From Valencia hispanica (taxonomy: Eukaryota; Chordata; Actinopteri; Cyprinodontiformes; Valenciidae), in contig OY747700.1 of assembly GCA_963556495.2 (NCBI GenBank), positions 2,530,001-2,594,000 on the forward strand: a stretch of DNA of 64,000 bases, read 5' to 3'. Made by a program: the position numbers and the translations under genes. Under the pieces are notes generated by a model, which searched no databases, was not told the origin of the DNA, and worked only from the letters and a program-made list of their open reading frames with translations. Positions 57,590 to 64,000 of the stretch are shown here, piece by piece. How positions within the stretch are numbered: the stretch's first letter is position 1; every line of letters begins with the position of its first letter.

Positions 57590-58690
57590 GTTATGAATTA
57601 GGCTTATTTTAGCTTGCCGTATGATTAGTTTTAGTTAGTTATCCCATGTTAGCTTAGTTTATCTTAACTTAGCATTTGCTGCCTTTTGTCTCAACCTAAC
57701 TTCATTTAGCTTACATTTTTTCAACTTCGGTTTTTTGTACATTAAAATAGTTCAATGTATTCATAAACAGGTCACTCTTGAAAGCTAGACCTCGCCTCTC
57801 AATGAGATTTATCCATATAAATAATGATGAAAAAACCCAAAAAACATCTTTGCATATTTTAGTTCTGTCAGTGAGCCTTAAAGCAGCTGTGGCTACAATG
57901 TAGCTTGCCATCATCAATGTGTGCTTGAATGGATGACTGACCGAATGTAGTGTAAAGCGCTATACAAATGCAGCCCATTTACCATATTTTGGTTTTGTTA
58001 AACTCATAACTATATTATCTTAGTTTAACTTAGCTTAGGATATTTTTGTTAGTGTGTTACTAACTTAACTTTAGAGTTTAACTTAACCAGCTTTAGCTTA
58101 GTTTAACTGCTCTTTTAACTTGTTTATCACAACTTAGCATAGCATGTCAAAGTTAACTTGACTTCAGTTAGCCAAGTTTAGCCCACTTTTGCTTAGTTTA
58201 ATTAATCTTACCCAATGTTAAAGTCTCTTAGCTTATTGAAGTTTACATTGGTATCCACATCAACTTAGCTAAGCAGATCTTCATTCATTTAACTAAAGTT
58301 AGCTAGGTTTAGCTTGCTTTATGTTAGTTTAACTAACCAAAATTAGCATCTCTTTGCTTAGTTGAACTGTTCTTAGTTGGTTTTGACTGTCCTTGGTTAG
58401 TTTATTGCACCTTAGCTTAGTATATCTAAGTTTACTTCATTTAAACTAAGTTTACCCTGCTTAGTTTAACAAATCTTGCTTAATAAAAGCCTCTCTTAGC
58501 TTATTTTAGTTTCCATTAGTTTATATCAACTTAGCTTATCTTAGTTCATTTGACTTCAGTTAGCTACGTTTAGCCTGCTTTGGCTCAGTTTAACTTCCCC
58601 AAATTAGCATCTCTTTGCTTAGTTTAACTGAGCGAACGTTTGTAAATTTCGGTTTGCTTAGTTCATATCTATCAATATAATAAAGTTAAC
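57590..58690. repeat. Cryptic TTAGCTTAGTTTAACT array
   Basis: Loose repetition of TTAGCTTAGTTTAACT, CTTAGTTTA and TTAGCTAGGTTTAGC-like phrases over about 1.1 kb, with periods of 15-40 bp. It is interrupted at 57870-57985 by a LINE-tail-like stretch (TAAAGCGCTATACAAATGCA, CCCATTTACCA). Confidence 0.75.
57870..57985 (+). mobile_element. L2/RTE-like 3' tail fragment
   Basis: TGTAGTGTAAAGCGCTATAC followed by AAATGCAGCCCATTTACCA is a common fish retroelement terminus. Only the tail is present. Confidence 0.5.
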
Positions 58691-59106
58691 CAGTGAGTCA
58701 GTCTGACTGATGTTGACATAATCCAATCATAAGTGGACTAGTCATCTTTTCAGATCTTGTTTGTTATCATGTAGATCTCTAAAAATAATTTGTATTAAGC
58801 TAACCAGCTTCGCTGTCATATATCTTGATAAACATTGTATCTGGGTCAACAATAACTCAAATGAAATGTAGCAGATGCACCTTATTTATGGTAACCCTTT
58901 TCATAAATACATTTTTATCTTTTGCATCAATAGTACTTGATGATGCTGTACATAGAAAATAGGTCATCATATTTTAGTTTGAACCTGATGAGCCCAGATG
59001 AGACTGTGGTCAGGTTCTTTACAACAATCATCCGTCTATGTTCTCTGAGAGCGAGCAGCAGCTTGTCGAAAGATCTAACATTTGGAAAGATGCCACAAAG
59101 ATCAAA
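58691..59106. other. No feature seen
   Basis: Unassigned intergenic or host-intron sequence. Confidence 0.4.
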
Positions 59107-60025
59107 ACAACAAATCAAATCAAACTTTATTTATGAAGCGCTTTTCATACAAGAACTTGCATCACAAAGTGCTTTACAGAATAAAATGACCCCACATAAA
59201 ACCACCATCCCTTCCCTCCCCCACAGATTTAAAAGCATGGTCACAGTTATACCCCCCTCCCCCCAACCCATCTCCCATCCACACAGTTAAAAGAAAAGGT
59301 AAAAAAGGACATTGGGCCGAGTGCAGATGACCCATGCAAGGAAACGCCATCAGAGGAGCCATCTGCCCCGGCAGCAGTAGATTAACAGCAGCAGCCGAGG
59401 CACCGACACAGGGCACCCAGTGGAGGCAAGGCCAAGACCCCCACCTCCACCCAAGCTCCACCCGGAGAGCACCCAGGCAGCTACAGCCGACCACCGCTCC
59501 CGGGGCAGAGGGCTCCCACAGAGGAGACACTGGAACGGGGATTAAGATAAATTAAAGTATAAAAAGAAACTGTAAATTAATGTGCTAAGATTGAAAAGTA
59601 AAACTGATAAAAATATAATCATATAAAACATCCAAAGCAATAAACAAACAGTGATAAATAATAATCAGTTAAAAGCTAAGCTAAAAAGGTGAGTATTGAG
59701 CCTGCTCTTAAAAACATGAATATTCTCTGCAGCCCTGAGGTTCTCCAGCAGCCTGTTCCAGAGGTGAGGGCCATAAAACTGGAAAGACGCTTCGCCATGC
59801 TTGTGTGTCCTGACTTTTGGGGTGACAAGGAGACGGCTGCCAGAGGAGCGCAGAGACCGCGAAGGTTTATATGGTAAAAGCAGTTCAGAGAGATAAGAAG
59901 ACCCAAGACCATTAAGACACTTAAAAACCATTAAAAGAACCTTAAAGTCGATCCTGAAATGTACGGGGAGCCAATGCAATGATTTTAAGACCAGTGTAAT
60001 GTGCTCCCGCAACAACATGCTGTAT
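59107..60025 (-). mobile_element. 5'-truncated L2-type LINE
   Basis: The minus-strand frame 60018-59665 reads HITLVLKSLHWLPVHFRIDF, LLLPYKPSRSLRSSGSRLL, HGEASFQFYGPHLWN and LNTHLFSLAFN, the C-terminal end of an L2-type reverse-transcriptase ORF. About 550 bp of 3' UTR follow, ending AAGCGCTTCATAAATAAAG and a TTTGATT-type tail at 59107-59125. The frame is intact over 117 codons, but the rest of the element is absent. Confidence 0.88.
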
Positions 60026-60510
60026 CATTACCAACAGACATTAGAAAACACGGCTCAAATAACGAGTTATATTTCAGCTTAGTTTATTGATCTGTAAAAG
60101 GAGGTATCCGCATGAGAGTCAGCATGCATGAAAGGACAAATTCTAGTCCAAGTTCTTGGTAGGAAAGTTATTCATGTTGGATGATTCACAGTTTGGTCTT
60201 TGTTCTGGTTTCAAACAGGAAATCTTTAGTCTAGCAATTCATCAGAACAGCATGGAAATTTTGATTTAGCACAGGTGTGACAGTGTTGGCTTATGATTTC
60301 AATAGATCATGTTGTCTACAATGATTCCGGCTCACAAATAAATTCATCCTGATGTTAGATTCAAATATATTTGATTCTCTAAAAATAAAATTTCTTGGTG
60401 TCAAGCGGAAAGTCTGGGATTTTTTTTGCTCAGTTGTCAAACCATACAGGAAATCCTCTTTCAAAAAACCTGTAAAGGTCAGGTTGAATCAAACCGACAT
60501 ACAGAGAATG
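60026..60510. other. No feature seen
   Basis: Unassigned sequence. Confidence 0.4.
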
Positions 60511-60512
60511 TA

Positions 60513-60838
60513 TGGGGCCAAATCAGGGACTAATGTAGTTGTACTTATAAATTGTAGATTTGTGCGTGGTAGTCCATGTTCGCACACAATTCGTGTTCAT
60601 AATTGGAGACTCATCATTTGCCACAGTCGTAAAATGTCACTTCATATTTATAAACTTTCACTTCATACTAGTAATTGATTAAGGTTGTAGTTTTTGAATC
60701 CTATTGTGACAGGCAAAAGTTTTGAAAAGCCCAGTTTTGGGTTCAACTCATTCATATTACGCACAGATATTACCATGACTACCATGCACAAATCTATAAT
60801 TTATAAGTAGAACTACATTAGTCATTGATTTGGCCCCA
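60513..60838. mobile_element. 326-bp foldback MITE with TA target site
   Basis: It begins TGGGGCCAAATCAGGGACTA and ends with the inverse of TGGGGCCAAATCAATGACTA. Inverted similarity extends about 65 bp inward (ATAGATTTGTGCATGGTAGT-like). TA flanks both ends (60511-60512, 60839-60840). Confidence 0.88.
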
Positions 60839-61050
60839 TAAGAACGAGGCTGGGTTTAGTCATTGGAGTGAAGTAAAGGCGACATTCAGGCATAAAACAA
60901 ATCCATTGATAGCAATAAGAAGCTCAGCAGTGACTATAGATCCAGAGAGAGCAAATCTAAATGTTCTAAAATAGACTGGGATTGGATATACCAGCAGCAC
61001 CAAGTGGACCATTAGACTTAACCTTTAAAGTTGTAACAAGATGTCCTTAA

Positions 61051-61668
61051 AGAGCAACTCATCCCCAAATCAACTTTTTTTTGTGATGATAAACTGTATA
61101 AATTAGTGTCTAATAGTCAGACGTGGGTAGTAATTAGTTACATTTATTCAGTTACATTTACGTGAGTAACTTTTTGGAGAAAATGTACTTTTAAGAGTAG
61201 TTTTGCTATGCCGTACATTTTACTTTTACTTGAGTAACATTATCATGAAGTAACGCCACTCTTAGTTGAGTGGGTAGTACCTCTACCCACTGTGAGTAAC
61301 TTCCCTGAATGAAGAACCAAATGTTTTAACCAAAAATACACCAAGCACAGACACACACCTACAGTTTATTGAAGGATACCACCTGTTTCTACAGAAGCTT
61401 TGGTTTTCTGATATAGTCTGTTGAGCTTGTTGCATTTTGAGGTCAAGGAAATATTTACTAAACACCATAAATGGTCACTGGAAGTTCTTTTTACCTCATT
61501 TTAAGATATATTTATCCATTACCTATAGTAAGTATAGATATTATGTTGGAAGAAATTGACTTAGAAAATCGCCGTCCCTCAGTCCACCAGGCAACGCCTC
61601 CTTTTGGGGCGTTTTTCCAACTGGAAATGTAAGTGGAGTAAGACTCTGGAAGGGGGGTGAGTTGCTCT
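61051..61668. mobile_element. 618-bp TTAA-target MITE
   Basis: The left end AGAGCAACTCATCCCC and the inverted right end (GGGGGGTGAGTTGCTCT) match. TTAA is present at 61047-61050 and 61669-61672. TTAA duplication is typical of piggyBac and Kolobok groups. There is no transposase. A second repeat is nested at about 61123-61285. Confidence 0.85.
61123..61285. mobile_element. Repeat nested in the TTAA MITE
   Basis: Starts GACGTGGGTAGTAATTAGTT and closes near CCTCTACCCACTG, with GTGGGTAG/CTACCCAC inverted ends. The interior repeats the themes TTACATTTA and GAGTAAC, typical of a common fish dispersed repeat. Confidence 0.6.
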
Positions 61669-61672
61669 TTAA

Positions 61673-62010
61673 AGCTGCAGTCCAGAGTATTTGAGGGAGA
61701 GAGATTTAATGAATCCAACGTACTAAAGCCCCTCTCAAAACACTCCCCCCTCCTTCCAGCCCTACCGCACCAGTTGTGCACGCTCATCACCTGTGGCGAC
61801 ACAGCGAGTCAAAGTAGTAAGCAGCGAGCGCTATTGAGCATCACCCGATTATAGTTTTGCTATGGACATTTCGGAGGTGAGTATGACTGATGCTATCTCA
61901 CAATATGGCGACTGTAAACGGGAAGACACGGAGCGGTCTGTGTGCGCCGCCCCATGTTCACATGTTTGCGTGATCCACATGTAAGTTGATTGACAGCCGA
62001 CAATGCAGCT
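61673..62010. mobile_element. 338-bp CpG-rich TTAA-flanked element abutting the previous one
   Basis: The left end AGCTGCAGT and inverted right end TGCAGCT lie between TTAA at 61669-61672 and TTAA at 62011-62014. The left TTAA is shared with the neighbouring MITE. The interior is CpG-rich and contains ATGGACATTTCGGAG directly followed by GTGAGT. Confidence 0.6.
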
Positions 62011-62014
62011 TTAA

Positions 62015-64000
62015 ACTCACGACTGCCGTGGCCGGCGCTGCGAGTAACTGCAGCCACCGCGGGAGCGTGCACAAAAAGTGAATAATTCAGTGACGTGGCG
62101 CACATCGCCAGCTGTGCGACAACAAGCAACATGTCTAGCGACGAAGTAAGTAACAGTGTTTACTTTGGTGTAACATTAGTAAATATCTTTGACAACAATC
62201 AGCCGTGTCTGAAATCTGGATTCTTTCTCTTCCTTCTTCCTGCTAAATCGAGAACGCACAAGAAGTGTAGATTGACGTTACATCCGCGTGTAAGCGCGGG
62301 AAATTCGGCCACCGAATCGCAGCCGATTTTGCAGCACACAGACTGTTCAAGATAATGGGATTACACGTGGGTGGGCTCATTTTTCTTGGTTTAAAGCGCT
62401 TCATAACCCAATACAATTACAAAACGGCACATAAATAATTTAGTTTAGAAATCCAGCCCCCTGATCCTTTAAGTGAATCTTTTGGTTTGCCTGGCAGCTG
62501 CAGTTGATGTTTTGATGTTGCTTTGGTTCACCTTCAGCAGGGCTTCCCAAAGCATCCAGCAAAGTAATTCCACCTGTGTTGCCACCCAACAATGCGTTGC
62601 CCTTGAGATCAATGTGGTTCCCCCACCGTCCGATCCTAACCTTAGCCCAGATCTGTAGCTACCCAATAAAGACATCTTTCCTCATCCATCAACACCTTCA
62701 TCCCAAAGTACCCTTAGTTTACAGCCTATTTTGAGACTTAATTTGGCTTATGGTTACTGGAAATGGTTAAGCTAATCTCTCGTTTCTTAACCTTGCCAGC
62801 AGTATGTATGTCGGTGCTGAATATGCAGCCCCTATAGATCAGCTTTTCTCTCCTATCGGCTTTCACGCACGTTTAGTTTTTAGCACAACTGTCACATTCG
62901 AAACGACTGACATTCCGTAAAAAAGAAAGAGCAACTGCAGCTGGTAAATGTCACATACATGTGTCTTAGAATTGATGCAGATTAGGTCACACTGAGTAGT
63001 TGAATTTGAGTTGTATTTGAGAAATCTTCTTCCTCTTATGGCTGTTTTGCTTTATTCTGCTTCGTTAATGTTGAGATAAGATTTGTTTAGGATCATAACT
63101 TTGGTCTGGATTCAGCTAACCTCTGAACTCTTCTTTGGTTGTCTGAGCGCCTTCACTGAGTCCAGGCCTGCTCTGAGCTTATTGCCATGAAGACTATGGG
63201 CGTGCTGGATGCTTCTTTTAAAAAATAAAAACGCCCAGTAAGTCGATGAGGCAACAATCTCAGGATAACTGAAGCAAGTTAACTCAAGTCTCCATCATTT
63301 CTGCACAGCAATGGAAACTAAAAGAATCTCACCCAGAATTGAACATCTGGCATCCTGTTAAGCATCTCTGCTGATTCTCTTGTAGGAACTTGATTTTATA
63401 TAATTTTAAAGATAAATGCTGTTCTCAAAGAGTGGCATGCCTTAGGATGTGTATTTGCATGATATCAGAAAGTGAACAACACAAGGGATTGTAGCGTAGT
63501 ATGACAATCTCCCCAAAAATCTCAACATGATGAGTATCAACTGGCAGATCATCCAGAACCAGGAAAGTATTTTCAGTATTTTCAGCCGCTTTTAAACGAT
63601 TGGTTCTCTAACTGTAATTAACACGGTTGAGTCCAAAAATTACGATGATCTGGGTCTTTACAGCCCCTGGTGGACAAGTTAGTTTGACACCTGTACTCAG
63701 ACAGAAAGGCTAGCCATCAGTTTTCATCTGACTGATTTTGGATCTTCAGTTAATGAGGAGTTGGCACTTCCCTGAACACATGGCTGAAGACTGCTAATGA
63801 TGCTGAAGTTAGCATCTGGTTCACAGACTCGTATTCAGTGCTATATTTAGAGGGCAAACACACCATCGCGCTAACAGGATGGTAACTGCCAAATGTTATG
63901 CCAGTGATCTAAATTACTGTAAGCCAGTCAGCATTCTACCAGTCCTCTCTGAAACAGTGGAGCAGTGGATAATAAAACTACTAAATGATCATCTAAAGAA
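62015..64000. other. Gene-free right end
   Basis: The first 150 bp are CpG-rich and contain ATGTCTAGCGACGAA followed by GTAAGT near 62131. After about 62350 the sequence is AT-rich with no recognised gene, transposon end or tandem repeat. Confidence 0.45.

Overview
The window looks like a piece of a ray-finned fish (teleost) nuclear chromosome. It has intron-split class A GPCR genes with GT-AG introns, many Tc1/mariner, hAT-like and TTAA-target DNA elements, fish-type L2 and RTE-like LINE remnants, (CA)n, (GAAA)n and (GAT)n microsatellites, and no bacterial-style gene packing. No sequence search was possible, so names rest on motifs and remembered family features.

Only two protein-coding genes are supported, both on the minus strand. 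The first is a GPR171-like receptor in four coding exons (27220-27420, 23723-23935, 23524-23652, 19197-19721; 355 aa). The second is a P2Y12/13/14-GPR87 subfamily receptor, most like P2RY14, in three coding exons (57185-57274, 56844-57103, 46241-46943; 350 aa). In mammals GPR171, P2RY14, GPR87, P2RY13 and P2RY12 lie in that order, antisense, inside introns of MED12L. The order and orientation here fit the start of that cluster. If the synteny holds, a med12l gene on the plus strand would span the window, but I could not identify any of its exons.

Layout: 1-6.16 kb is a 24/18-bp minisatellite that runs off the left edge. 6.2-19 kb is gene-free with Tc1, L2 and SINE-like relics and a small element nested in an L2 fragment. 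19.2-27.4 kb is gpr171, whose introns hold a GC-rich 12-bp minisatellite, a 2.1-kb hAT-like element with an 8-bp target duplication, a decayed Tc1 element and an AT-rich array. 27.5-32.05 kb is a 4.5-kb 15-bp minisatellite starting about 115 bp upstream of the gpr171 start codon. 32-46 kb is repeat-rich and includes a young-looking Tc1-like element with 285-bp inverted repeats and one nonsense codon. 46.2-57.3 kb is the P2Y receptor, whose 9.9-kb intron contains SINE-like and LINE pieces and an internally deleted LINE between 280-bp direct repeats. 57.6-64 kb holds another AT-rich array, an L2 3' end, a 326-bp foldback element and two abutting TTAA-target elements.

The two receptors probably respond to extracellular ligands through Gi-type signalling, as relatives do. 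Nothing in the sequence links them functionally beyond shared family, strand and proximity. The very long open reading frames in this window are products of minisatellite units whose lengths are multiples of three, and I do not treat them as genes.
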